From contig NZ_CP113097.1 of assembly GCF_026625125.1 (NCBI RefSeq), positions 2,418,001 to 2,482,000 on the forward strand: a stretch of DNA of 64,000 bases. Direction: 5' to 3'. Shown here piece after piece: positions 16,647 to 24,685 of the stretch; position 1 is the stretch's first letter; each line of letters begins with the position of its first letter. Source of the DNA: Pseudomonas putida (GTDB lineage Bacteria; Pseudomonadota; Gammaproteobacteria; Pseudomonadales; Pseudomonadaceae). The notes below the pieces were generated by a model that did no database searches, was not told where the DNA came from, and saw nothing but the letters and a program-made list of their open reading frames with translations. The translations under genes and the position numbers were made by a program.

Positions 16647-17576
16647 ATGCGCTACCGACGTCTCGATTTGAACCTGCTGGTCGCCCTGGATGTGCTGCTC
16701 GATGAGTGCAGCGTCAGCCGGGCGGCGCAGCGCCTCAACCTTGGCCAGTCTGCCACCAGCGCTGCGCTGGGGCGCCTGCGCGAGCACTTTCAGGACCCCC
16801 TGCTGATCCCCCTCGGGCGCGGCCTTGAGCCCAGTGCCCTGGCGCGGCAGTTGGCACCCAAGGTGCGGGAGGCGCTGAGCTTGGTCGGGGAGGTGGTCGA
16901 GACGTCCCTGGGCTTCGATCCCGGCCGCTGTGAGCGGCGCTTCACCCTGGTGGCATCGGACTATGTGGCGGCCACTGTCATGCCTGCCCTCAGCCGTGTG
17001 CTGGACCGCGTGGCCCCCGGTATCTCGCTGGTGGTTCGCGACCTGCCGGTGTCGCGTGACGGTGACGTGGTGGCCGAGGCCCTGGACTACCGCCGTAGCG
17101 ATCTGGTGATCGTGCCTCAGCGGCGCATCAACCTGCGCTATCCCCACTCAGTGTTGCTCGAAGATGAGCTGTGCTGCGTTGTGTGTGCGCACGAAGCGGC
17201 TTACCAGTCGGGCCTTGGCCTGGCTCAGTTCTGTGCGGCCGCGCATGTCGTGCGCGAGTTCACCGATGGCCAAAACCTCTCGGTCGACACCCAGCACCTG
17301 CGCGATATCGGCATCGAGCGGCGTGTGGCCGTGGCGGTGCCAAGCTTCGCGCTGATGGGCGACTTCGTCAGCGGTACGCCGCGCATCGCGACGTTGTTCC
17401 GGCGCCAGGCCCAAGCGCTGGCGCGTCATCATGCGCTTCGGGTACTGCCTTCGCCCATCGCCTTCCCGATGGTTGCGCAAGTGCTGCAGTGGCACCCGCA
17501 GCAAGCATCCGACCCGGCCCTGGGCTGGCTCCGGCAGGTGCTCACCGAGCAGGCGGCGGGGGTCGATCACGCCTGA
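16647..17576 (+). CDS. LysR family regulator (NodD-like)
   Basis: 309 residues from the ATG at 16647. The N-terminal winged helix starts RYRRLDLNLLVALDVLLDECSVSRAAQRLNLGQSATSAALGRLRE, which is the NodD/NahR-type variant of LysR regulators that often respond to aromatic compounds. The rest is the two-lobed effector domain. It is homologous over its length to the regulator at 20826-21764. The 3' end overlaps the convergent GlcG-like gene by 10 bases. A perfect inverted repeat sits just upstream and may mediate autoregulation. Confidence 0.85.
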   Translation: MRYRRLDLNLLVALDVLLDECSVSRAAQRLNLGQSATSAALGRLREHFQDPLLIPLGRGLEPSALARQLAPKVREALSLVGEVVETSLGFDPGRCERRFTLVASDYVAATVMPALSRVLDRVAPGISLVVRDLPVSRDGDVVAEALDYRRSDLVIVPQRRINLRYPHSVLLEDELCCVVCAHEAAYQSGLGLAQFCAAAHVVREFTDGQNLSVDTQHLRDIGIERRVAVAVPSFALMGDFVSGTPRIATLFRRQAQALARHHALRVLPSPIAFPMVAQVLQWHPQQASDPALGWLRQVLTEQAAGVDHA

Positions 17577-18010
17577 GGGTCGCCCGTATCAGCGGCCAGG
17601 CCCAGTTCTGCGATGGCCAGCAAGGCGCAGCGTTCATCATTGTCAGAGGTGTCACCGCTGACGCCGATGGCCCCCAGCAGGGCGCCTTCGGCATTGCGCA
17701 GCAGAACACCGCCGGGCACCGGGATCACGTGGCCATGGGTCAGGCTGTTGATCGCGTCGAAGAACGCTGGCATCACCTGAGCGCGGCGTGCCAGCTCCCG
17801 GCCACCGAAGCCCATGCCCAGGCAGCCGCTGGCTTTCGCGGTGGCGATTTGCGGGCGCAAGGCGCTGGCCTGCTCATCGCGCAACAGCGCCAGTGGGTGG
17901 CCTGCCGCATCGAGCACGGCGGCGGCCAGGGGCCGCATGCCCAAGGCCCGGGCATGTCGCAGCGTGGACGCGGCAAGCCGCGTGGCGGTTTCGAAATCGA
18001 GCACCTGCAT
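17567..18010 (-). CDS. GlcG/HbpS family protein
   Basis: 147 residues from the ATG at 18010, two bases beyond the stop of the upstream amidohydrolase gene and with GGAG before it. The pattern MQVLDFETATRLAASTLRHARALG, VAVLDAAGHPLALLRDE and the glycine-rich PVPGGVLLRNAEGALLGAIGVSGD identify the GlcG/HbpS (DUF336) family, small oligomeric proteins reported to bind haem or corrinoids in some members and often encoded among catabolic genes. Its exact role here is unknown. Confidence 0.8.
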   Translation of the reverse strand: MQVLDFETATRLAASTLRHARALGMRPLAAAVLDAAGHPLALLRDEQASALRPQIATAKASGCLGMGFGGRELARRAQVMPAFFDAINSLTHGHVIPVPGGVLLRNAEGALLGAIGVSGDTSDNDERCALLAIAELGLAADTGDPQA

Positions 18011-18012
18011 GA

Positions 18013-19356
18013 TCACTGGCTCCATTTGCCAAGCTCGGCGACACGGTCGCGGGTGTAGAGTTCGGTCCATTTCAGGGAGTTGAAGTCCGAGACCTGTTTG
18101 GGGTTGTAAGGGGTGCGTTGCAGGCGTACCGGTTGGCCTGCCTTGTACACCGCCTGCAGGCGGTTGCGGTCTTGCAGGATGCGGATGTCATCGAGCGGCG
18201 AGCCGTCGAGGAGCAACAGGTCGGCCTGCTTGCCTGGCTCCAGGGTGCCGAGCGTTTCACCGCGCGGCATCAGGCGTGCGCCGACGTTGGTTGCCGCGTG
18301 CAGCGCTTGGGCCGTGGTGAAACCCAGGCGCGTGACCAGCAACTCCAGTTCACGCGCATGCCACTCACCGTAAGGGGTAACGGCAAAACCGCTGTCGCTG
18401 CCGCAGGCGAACGGCACACCGGCGGCCTTGGCGCGCTTGAGCACCGGCGTGCCCAGTTCCAGGGTACGGGCGCAGTAGCCGGCGTAGCCTGTGGTCACTG
18501 CCGGGTCGTGGGGCTGGCAGAAATCTACGGTGTTCTGCGGGAAGGTCATGGTGGGCGCCAGTACGCTGCCTGCCTCCAGCAGCGCTTCGATGCAGGCGTC
18601 GTCCATGTAGAAGGCATGGAACACCAGATCCACGCCTGCCTTGGCCGCGTACATCACCGCTTCGCGGCCGTAGGCGTGAGTGGCTACCCGGCAGCCGAGG
18701 CGGTGCGCCTCGTCGACCATTTCGCGGGTTTCATCGGCGGTGAAGGCCGCGATGATCTCCCCGTTGGGGCGGCGGTGTGTGCCGTCCATGGCGATCTTGA
18801 TCAGGTCGACGCCATCCTTGGCCTGCTTGCGGATCTGCGCGATGGCTTCGGTACGGCTGGTAACCAGCGCCGCAGTGAAGTATTCAGGGGCGCCGACGCG
18901 GCTGGGAAACCAGTCGTTGAGGCTTTGCCGGTTGGTGATCACACGGCTGCTTGCGGCAATGCGCGGGCCTTCGAAGAGCCCGGCGTTGACCGTATTGCGC
19001 ACAGCGATGCTGAGCTGGCCGCTGTCACCCGGGCAGACCATCGAGGTGACCCCGGCAGCCAGTACGTGCTGGGCAAAGAACATACCGCGCAAGGCGCGGA
19101 ATTCATCACTGGTCCAGATGTCGATGTCTTCTTCGCTCTGGGCGTTGCCGAACGCCAGGTGAGTGTGCACATCGACCAGCCCCGGCATGACGAAGTCGCC
19201 GCGTACTTCGCGGTCACCGGGCACTGGGCGCGGTGCCTGGGCGGTCGCGCCAACATGGCGTATCACGCCGTTTTCGATGATCAGCGTCTGTTGCTGGCGT
19301 GCCTGAAGGCTGGCGCCGTCGAACAGGGTGGCGCAGTGAAGGTGCAAGGCGCTCAT
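18013..19356 (-). CDS. Amidohydrolase family protein (imidazolonepropionase-like)
   Basis: 447 residues. The metal site begins VMPGLVDVHTHLAFGN (HxH); further ligands are the lysine in DLIKIAMDG, histidines in RVATHAYG and VFHAFYMDD, and the aspartate in FACGSDSGFAVTPYGEW. The C-terminus GTLEPGKQADLLLLDGSPLDDI completes the composite beta domain. The enzyme hydrolyses a cyclic or linear amide or related bond in the cytoplasm. It precedes the GlcG-like gene by 2 bases and follows the alpha/beta hydrolase gene on the same strand. Confidence 0.85.
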   Translation of the reverse strand: MSALHLHCATLFDGASLQARQQQTLIIENGVIRHVGATAQAPRPVPGDREVRGDFVMPGLVDVHTHLAFGNAQSEEDIDIWTSDEFRALRGMFFAQHVLAAGVTSMVCPGDSGQLSIAVRNTVNAGLFEGPRIAASSRVITNRQSLNDWFPSRVGAPEYFTAALVTSRTEAIAQIRKQAKDGVDLIKIAMDGTHRRPNGEIIAAFTADETREMVDEAHRLGCRVATHAYGREAVMYAAKAGVDLVFHAFYMDDACIEALLEAGSVLAPTMTFPQNTVDFCQPHDPAVTTGYAGYCARTLELGTPVLKRAKAAGVPFACGSDSGFAVTPYGEWHARELELLVTRLGFTTAQALHAATNVGARLMPRGETLGTLEPGKQADLLLLDGSPLDDIRILQDRNRLQAVYKAGQPVRLQRTPYNPKQVSDFNSLKWTELYTRDRVAELGKWSQ

Positions 19357-19485
19357 GGTCGGATGCTACTCCTCGTGTTGTTTCCGGCAGGCTATGTGCC
19401 TGCGGCGCCTGGCACCATCAGATCCTGTCGTTGGCCACCCATCGATGGCATCGATACCTGCGCCGGCGCCCGCGCCCGCAAGGGT

Positions 19486-20643
19486 TCAGGCGGTATGCCC
19501 GCCAAGGGTTTCGGCAACCCAGTCGGCGATGTACTGGCCGGCATTGATGCTGTTGTCGAAGCTTGAATGCTGCACGCCGCCTTCGCGCTCAGTGAAGATC
19601 TTCAGTTCGCGCTTGGGGCTGTTGACCAGTTGCTCGTAGGTGCGGTGGGCCCACTTGAGCGGAATCTGCGAGTCCTTTTCACCGTGGGTCACCAGGAAGG
19701 GCACGCGAATGCGGTCGAGCACGCCATCGAGGTGCACGTTTTCGGCAATGGTCATGAATTCGTCCATGTCCTTCGCGCCCCAGACCCAGCACACGTGCGC
19801 CCAGTAATGCGGCACCGGGAAGTCGCCTTCCTTCTCCAGGCGCCGCTTCTGCACGTCGCGCCAGTCGTGGTTGGCGCCCCACACCACGCCGCAGGCAAAG
19901 CGCGGCTCGAAGGCCACCGCTCGCGGGCAGTAGTACCCCCCCAGCGAAACCCCCTCCATACCGATGCGCTTGGCGTCGACTTCCGGGCGGGTTTCCAGCC
20001 AGTCCACCACGCGGCTGGCCCAATGTTCGCTGTCGTAACGGGCGGTCAGGCCTTGAAGGCGCAGCGCCTCGCCCGTGCCGGGTTGGTCGATGATCAGCGA
20101 GGAAACGCCACGTTTGGCCAGCCACGCCGGCAGGCCGACGCGATATTTCATTTCTTTGGTCGAATCCAGCCCATTGACCTGCACCAGCAGTGGCGCCGGG
20201 CCGGTGGTGCCTTCGGCGCGCACCAGCAGGCCACTCAGATACTGGCCTTCGTAGGGGATTTGCACCCGCTCGCAGTTTTCCCGCGACAGCTCGATGCCGC
20301 GGGCGAAGGTCTGCAGGAAACGCTGGTACAGCGCCTCGCGCCCTGGCGCACCATGGGCCTGCAGGCGTTCGCAGGTCAGGTAGTAGGTGGCGGCGCGGTT
20401 GTATTTTTCGCCAGCGGACAGGCATCGGCCAGCGGCCTCGTCTTCATCGGCCAGGGCGCAGAGCTTGTCGGCCATCTTTGACCAGGTTTCGCGAAAGGCC
20501 TGGGTGCCGGCGGCGTCAGGTTGCCGCGCCGCCTCCTGCAGCGGCGCGCACATGGCTTCGATCTCGCCCAGGCGGGCGCCCATTTCGATGGCCAGGTCCA
20601 CCGAGAGGTTCCAGACGTAGTTGGTGGGGAAGTAGCGGAACAT
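19486..20643 (-). CDS. Alpha/beta hydrolase (2,6-dihydroxypseudooxynicotine hydrolase-like)
   Basis: 385 residues from the ATG at 20643, which follows AAGGACAACAACA. An N-terminal helical cap region of about 140 residues precedes the hydrolase core; the nucleophile elbow is GVSLGG, an upstream LIIDQPGTGEA strand is present, and the C-terminal histidine is in REGGVQHSSFDN with the acid near THGEKDSQIP. This layout resembles C-C bond hydrolases such as 2,6-dihydroxypseudooxynicotine hydrolase. It heads the minus-strand operon with the amidohydrolase and GlcG-like genes. The inverted repeat at 20767 lies just upstream, and an AACAACAA motif touches its start codon. Confidence 0.82.
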   Translation of the reverse strand: MFRYFPTNYVWNLSVDLAIEMGARLGEIEAMCAPLQEAARQPDAAGTQAFRETWSKMADKLCALADEDEAAGRCLSAGEKYNRAATYYLTCERLQAHGAPGREALYQRFLQTFARGIELSRENCERVQIPYEGQYLSGLLVRAEGTTGPAPLLVQVNGLDSTKEMKYRVGLPAWLAKRGVSSLIIDQPGTGEALRLQGLTARYDSEHWASRVVDWLETRPEVDAKRIGMEGVSLGGYYCPRAVAFEPRFACGVVWGANHDWRDVQKRRLEKEGDFPVPHYWAHVCWVWGAKDMDEFMTIAENVHLDGVLDRIRVPFLVTHGEKDSQIPLKWAHRTYEQLVNSPKRELKIFTEREGGVQHSSFDNSINAGQYIADWVAETLGGHTA

Positions 20644-20650
20644 TGTTGTT
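20643..20650 (-). promoter_or_regulatory. AACAACAA motif at start, candidate Hfq/Crc site
   Basis: On the minus strand AACAACAA directly precedes and touches the ATG of the alpha/beta hydrolase gene. It fits the AANAANAA pattern recognised by Hfq/Crc in pseudomonads during catabolite repression. Confidence 0.45.
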
Positions 20651-20766
20651 GTCCTTCTGCGGTCGTTGGGTCCGGTGCCTGAGCATCGCGCCAGGCACAC
20701 AAGGCGATGTCCGAAGGCAAGTTACGCAGACAGGGCGAGGAGGGGCCAATCGTGAACAGGGATGCG

Positions 20767-20789
20767 AGGTATCGCCAAACGCGATGCCC
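20767..20789. promoter_or_regulatory. LysR-type operator candidate (site B)
   Basis: AGGTATCGC, 5 bases, then GCGATGCCC: the left arm matches site A and the right arm differs at two positions. It lies 124 bases before the start of the alpha/beta hydrolase gene and beyond the end of the second LysR gene. Confidence 0.55.
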
Positions 20790-20825
20790 CGGCGACATGG
20801 CGCCGGCCGGGGCGATGGCTGCCGG

Positions 20826-21764
20826 TCAGGCGCTGGCCCGCAGGGCTTCAGGTCGCTGGTCCAGGTGCTGGATGAAATCGCTGATGCGCTCACGCAGCCA
20901 GCGGTGCATGGGGTCACCGTCCATGCTGCGGTGCCAGAGCATGAACTCGCGCATCACCGGGATCTTCACCGGTGGTGGCAGGATCCGCAGGGGCAGATAG
21001 CGGGCATACAGCTGCGCCAGGCGCCGGTGCATGGTGGCCACACGAGGGGTGCCTACCAGCAGTTGCGGCAGGGTGTTGAAGTCGTTGGTGATCACTTCCA
21101 GGCGGCGATTGAAACCGTACTGGTTCATGAACCAGTCCTCGATGCTCAGGTGCCGGTTACGGCCAAAGCCCACCGAGATATGCCCCATCTGCATGTACTG
21201 CTCCAGCGTCAGGCTGTCGCCGACCTGCGGGTTGTCGCGCCAGACCACGCACACGTGATCTTCCTCGAACAACAGCTGGGAGGGGTGGCCTTCGATGAGG
21301 TACCGCTCGGGCACGATCATCATGTCGACTTCGCCGCGCATCAGAAGCTCGGCGCTGTTGTCGCCGGGGCTGATCATCTCGAAGGTGATGTGCGGCGCCT
21401 GAAGGTGGATTTTCTGGATGACCTGGGCGAACAGCACGCTGATCAGGTAGTCCGAGGTCACCAGGCGCAGGTGCCGTTTGCTGCTCGACGGGTCGAATAC
21501 CGGCTTGGCGGTAATCGAGGAGCGGATGGTCAGCAGCACCTCGCGCACCGGCTGGGCCAGCTCCAGCGCATAGGGCGTGGGCTGCATCTTGCGGCCCACC
21601 TGCACCAGCAGTTCGTCCTCGAAAAACGTTCGCAAGCGGCCCAGCACGCCACTGGTGGCCGATTGCGTCATGTGCAGGCGTTCAGCGGCACGGGTGATGT
21701 TCTGCTCATCGAGCAGGACATCCAGTGCCACCAACAGATTCAGATCCAGGTGGTGAAAGCGCAT
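20826..21764 (-). CDS. LysR family regulator (NodD-like), second copy
   Basis: 312 residues. The N-terminus RFHHLDLNLLVALDVLLDEQNITRAAERLHMTQSATSGVLGRLRTFFEDELLV is again the NodD/NahR-type winged helix. The effector domain includes LRLVTSDYLISVLFAQVIQKIH and EVDMMIVPERYL. It is divergent from the dioxygenase-Rieske-monooxygenase genes and follows the site-B repeat. Together with the paralogue at 16647 it probably controls this catabolic locus in response to an aromatic or polyketide-like inducer; which regulator binds which site is unknown. Confidence 0.87.
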   Translation of the reverse strand: MRFHHLDLNLLVALDVLLDEQNITRAAERLHMTQSATSGVLGRLRTFFEDELLVQVGRKMQPTPYALELAQPVREVLLTIRSSITAKPVFDPSSSKRHLRLVTSDYLISVLFAQVIQKIHLQAPHITFEMISPGDNSAELLMRGEVDMMIVPERYLIEGHPSQLLFEEDHVCVVWRDNPQVGDSLTLEQYMQMGHISVGFGRNRHLSIEDWFMNQYGFNRRLEVITNDFNTLPQLLVGTPRVATMHRRLAQLYARYLPLRILPPPVKIPVMREFMLWHRSMDGDPMHRWLRERISDFIQHLDQRPEALRASA

Positions 21765-21882
21765 GGTGATAGCTCACGGTTCTTGTAGTTATTTTCGCGA
21801 TACCTTCCCGCCGCATCGCCGATACGTCAAGGCCAATCTGCCGTTGAACCGAGCCAACGCCAGGCGCCATGGGCTGGCGCAC

Positions 21883-21905
21883 AGGTATCGCGTTTACCGA
21901 TGCCT
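21883..21905. promoter_or_regulatory. LysR-type operator candidate (site C)
   Basis: AGGTATCGC, 5 bases, then CCGATGCCT, a 23-bp element like site A with two differences in the right arm. It lies in the 279-base divergent promoter region between the LysR gene (start 21764) and the dioxygenase gene (start 22044). A further half-site GCGATACCT is at 21797-21805, close to the LysR start. Confidence 0.55.
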
Positions 21906-22043
21906 CGCATCCTGACTCACGATTGGTCAGCCTGGCCGATCAGCCAGCAATCTGCCCTCCAGTCGAGCGGCCAGCCCGCCGCCACGACCTGCTACCGGTG
22001 ACCCTGGCTGGCACCGAACAATAATTTCAATGGAGTGGTAGCC

Positions 22044-22985
22044 ATGAACATTCTTGGACTCGACGCACTGGTGTTTGGCGTCGACGATATCCAGGCCTGC
22101 GCCGATTGCCTGCGTGATTACGGCCTGTCAGCCGTACAACTGGATGGCGACGGTGGCCGTTTCGAAGCGCTCGACGGCACGGCGATCATCATCCGTCGCG
22201 GCGATGACCCCCACCTGCCGCCGGCCCTGGGCCCGACCCCATCGCTGCGTGAAACCGTGTATGGCGTCGCCGCGGCGCAGGACCTCGAGGCCATCGCCGA
22301 CGAGCTGGGGCGCGACCGCGAGGTGCGCCGCGACGCGCAGGGCGTGCTGCACAGTGTCGACGACCTGGGCTTTGCCATCGCCTTCCAGGTCACCTGCAGG
22401 CGCAGCTTCCAGGCGCCGGCCGACCTCACCAACGCGCCCGGCAGCACGCCGCAGCGGCCACTCAACCAATTGGGCATCACCCTGGACATGCCAGCGCAGC
22501 CGCGCACCCTGTCCCATGTGGTGTACTTCGTGCCGGACGCGGCCAAAGGCGAAGCCTTCTATCGCGACCGCCTGGGTTTCGTCACCACCGACAGCTTCAT
22601 CGGCGTCGGCCCGTTCATGCGGACCGCGGGCATGGACGATCACCACTGCCTGTTCATGATCCAGACCCCGCCCCACATGCAGGGCTGCGAGCATTTCACC
22701 TTCCATATGGGCAGCGGCACGGAAGTGCTGCTGGCCGGCAATCGCTTCCAGCAAAAAGGCTGGACCAGTTTCTGGGGCCCAGGCCGTCACCTGCTGGGCT
22801 CGAACTGGTTCTGGTACTTCAACAGCCCGCTGGGCTGCCACATCGAGTACGACGCCGACATGGACAAGCATGACGACCAGTGGGCGGCGCGCCAGGCGCC
22901 GATGTCGGCCGACAACTCGCAGCTGTTCCTCTTCGCTGCGCGGGAGAAGTGGGCGCCCGGTGGCCCACCGCCAAAACAGGCCTGA
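22044..22985 (+). CDS. VOC-family extradiol dioxygenase-like protein
   Basis: 313 residues from the ATG at 22044, behind GGAG. Two vicinal-oxygen-chelate modules are visible, as in type I extradiol dioxygenases of the 2,3-dihydroxybiphenyl dioxygenase kind. The C-terminal module offers the expected metal ligands: His158 (LSHVVYFVPD), His217 (CEHFTFHMG) and Glu268 (CHIEYDAD). These enzymes cleave a catechol ring next to the hydroxyls using Fe(II). It is the first gene of the plus-strand operon, 3 bases before the Rieske gene. Confidence 0.82.
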   Translation: MNILGLDALVFGVDDIQACADCLRDYGLSAVQLDGDGGRFEALDGTAIIIRRGDDPHLPPALGPTPSLRETVYGVAAAQDLEAIADELGRDREVRRDAQGVLHSVDDLGFAIAFQVTCRRSFQAPADLTNAPGSTPQRPLNQLGITLDMPAQPRTLSHVVYFVPDAAKGEAFYRDRLGFVTTDSFIGVGPFMRTAGMDDHHCLFMIQTPPHMQGCEHFTFHMGSGTEVLLAGNRFQQKGWTSFWGPGRHLLGSNWFWYFNSPLGCHIEYDADMDKHDDQWAARQAPMSADNSQLFLFAAREKWAPGGPPPKQA

Positions 22986-22988
22986 GCA

Positions 22989-23336
22989 ATGGCTGGTGTG
23001 GCGCTGTGCCCGCTCGCGGAGCTGGGCGAGGGCAAGGCCCGCGGCTTCGACCCGCAGAGCAAGGGGGCAGACAGCCTGTTCGCCCTCCGGCACGGCGGGG
23101 TCGTGCGGGTGTACCGCAACCTTTGCCCGCACCTGCGGGTACCGCTGGAGTACCGCAAGGACCGCTTTCTCAGTGCCGATGGCCAGTGGGTGGTCTGCTA
23201 CGCCCATGGCGCGCGCTTTCGGCCTGACGATGGCACCTGCGTGCACGGCCCGTGCCGTGGCGATGCACTGCAGGCGCTCGATCACCGTGAGGTGGACGGC
23301 TGGCTGGTAGTGCCGCTGGAACAGTTGCACCCCTGA
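22989..23336 (+). CDS. Rieske [2Fe-2S] ferredoxin-like protein
   Basis: 115 residues with both cluster motifs: Cys46-Pro-His48 (NLCPHLRVPL) and Cys70-x2-His73 (VVCYAHGARF). The length fits a stand-alone Rieske ferredoxin that passes electrons to an oxygenase. It starts 3 bases after the dioxygenase gene, so the two are co-translated. No oxygenase alpha subunit is visible nearby, so the acceptor is uncertain; keeping the extradiol iron reduced, as known for XylT-type ferredoxins (which are plant-type, not Rieske), is one possibility. Confidence 0.85.
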   Translation: MAGVALCPLAELGEGKARGFDPQSKGADSLFALRHGGVVRVYRNLCPHLRVPLEYRKDRFLSADGQWVVCYAHGARFRPDDGTCVHGPCRGDALQALDHREVDGWLVVPLEQLHP

Positions 23337-23358
23337 GGTATCGCGCCGCGTGATAGGT
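23336..23358. promoter_or_regulatory. LysR-type operator candidate (site D)
   Basis: A full left arm AGGTATCGC, 5 bases, then GTGATAGGT with three differences. It begins at the last base of the Rieske gene and lies about 120 bases before the monooxygenase start, so it may mark a second promoter inside the cluster. Confidence 0.45.
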
Positions 23359-23447
23359 CGCATCCCAGGACTCGATTGGTCAAAGCCCGGCGCTGCCGGG
23401 AAGCTGTGCCCAAGGCACAGGACATGCCCGCCGCCCACGCTGCGGCG

Positions 23448-23463
23448 AACAACAAGAACAAGA
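23448..23463 (+). promoter_or_regulatory. A-rich AANAANAA run, candidate Hfq/Crc site
   Basis: AACAACAAGAACAAGA ends 13 bases before the monooxygenase start codon, where Hfq/Crc binding would block translation. The pattern repeats before other genes of the cluster. Confidence 0.5.
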
Positions 23464-23476
23464 CGTGAGGGATGCC

Positions 23477-24601
23477 ATGAATACTGTGAGCAACGTACTG
23501 ATCGTGGGCGGCGGGATTGGCGGGCTGTGCGCTGCCATCGCGCTGCGGCGCAAGGGGATAGCGGTCGACCTGGTCGAACTCAAGACCGAGTGGACCGTCT
23601 ACGGCGTCGGCATCATCCAGCAGAGCAACGTGGTGCGCGAGATGCACCGCCTGGGGGTGCTCGACGCCTACCTGAACGCGGCCTACGCCTTCGAAGACGT
23701 GGCCATCTACACCACTGAAGGCCACCCATTGGCGCGGATCCCGGGGCAGCGCCTGGCCGGCCCGCAGTACCCGGCCAACGTCGGCATCTCCCGCCGCGCC
23801 TTGCACAAGGTGCTGAGCGAAACCGCCATCGAACTCGGTACCCAGGTACGCCTGGGCACCTCTGTGGAGCGCTTCGAGCAGGATGCCACTGGCATCGACG
23901 TGCTGTTCAGCGATGGCCGCCAGGGGCGCTATGCGCTGATGGTCGGCGCCGATGGGCTGTACTCGAAGATCCGTGGTTTGCTGTTCGGTGATGCCTACCA
24001 GCCGCGATTCACCGGCCAGTCGGTGTGGCGCCACAACTTCCCGCGCGCAGCCGGTATCGACCACCTGGCCAACTTCCAGGGCCCCTCGGGTAATGCTGGG
24101 CTGGTACCGCTGGCCGACAACCTGATGTACCTGTTCACCACCTCCCACGAACCGGGCAACCCGTGGATGGACCCGGCCGGGCTTGCCGCGGGCCTGCGCC
24201 AGCGCCTGGCGGGGTTTGGCGGGTTGATCGGTGAGCTGCGCGAACAGGTCTGTGACAGCGCAGAGGTCGTCTACAAGCCACTGGAAGCGGTGTTCGTCGA
24301 CGAGCCCTGGTATCGCGGCCGCGTGCTGCTGATCGGGGATGCGGCCCATGCCACCACGCCGCACCTGGGGCAGGGCGCGGGCATGGCCATCGAAGACGCC
24401 GTGGTGCTGGCCGAGGCGCTGACCGCCGGCGGCAGCCTGGACGAGCAGTTGCAGTGCTTCATGGGGCGCCGGTTCGAGCGCTGCAAGTACATCAGCGACA
24501 TGTCGCTGCTGGCGGGCGAGAAAGAGGTCCAGCGGGACCCGTCCTTCGACCGCATCGGCCTGGTCAAGCAGATGCTCGAGGTCACCGCTCGGCCGATCTG
24601 A
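23477..24601 (+). CDS. FAD-dependent monooxygenase (class A)
   Basis: 374 residues from the ATG at 23477 behind GAGGG. The N-terminus has the FAD fold VLIVGGGIGGLCAAIALRRKGI followed by VDLVELKTEW; the middle has GADGLYSKIR (the DG motif region), and the GD motif is VLLIGDAAHATTPHLGQGAGMAIEDAVVL. This is the single-component aromatic-ring hydroxylase family that uses NAD(P)H and oxygen. It probably prepares a catechol for the extradiol enzyme encoded just upstream. Regulated, by position, by the site-D repeat and the A-rich leader. Confidence 0.88.
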   Translation: MNTVSNVLIVGGGIGGLCAAIALRRKGIAVDLVELKTEWTVYGVGIIQQSNVVREMHRLGVLDAYLNAAYAFEDVAIYTTEGHPLARIPGQRLAGPQYPANVGISRRALHKVLSETAIELGTQVRLGTSVERFEQDATGIDVLFSDGRQGRYALMVGADGLYSKIRGLLFGDAYQPRFTGQSVWRHNFPRAAGIDHLANFQGPSGNAGLVPLADNLMYLFTTSHEPGNPWMDPAGLAAGLRQRLAGFGGLIGELREQVCDSAEVVYKPLEAVFVDEPWYRGRVLLIGDAAHATTPHLGQGAGMAIEDAVVLAEALTAGGSLDEQLQCFMGRRFERCKYISDMSLLAGEKEVQRDPSFDRIGLVKQMLEVTARPI

Positions 24602-24661
24602 TCCCTGTGCCCGGCGCACCCTGCCTTGCCGGCGCGCCGCGGTGCATGCCAACACCGACAC

Positions 24662-24673
24662 AAGAACAAGAAA
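24662..24673 (+). promoter_or_regulatory. A-rich AANAANAA run, candidate Hfq/Crc site
   Basis: AAGAACAAGAAA lies 12 bases before the DUF1302 start, just ahead of the AGAGGAAA ribosome site, and repeats the leader seen before the monooxygenase gene. Confidence 0.5.
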
Positions 24674-24685
24674 GAGGAAACCCCG

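Noticed and set aside
22000..22043. Possible sigma-54 promoter (CTGGCAC) before the dioxygenase gene
   Set aside because: A TGGCAC element is present, but the matching GC element at the right distance is missing.
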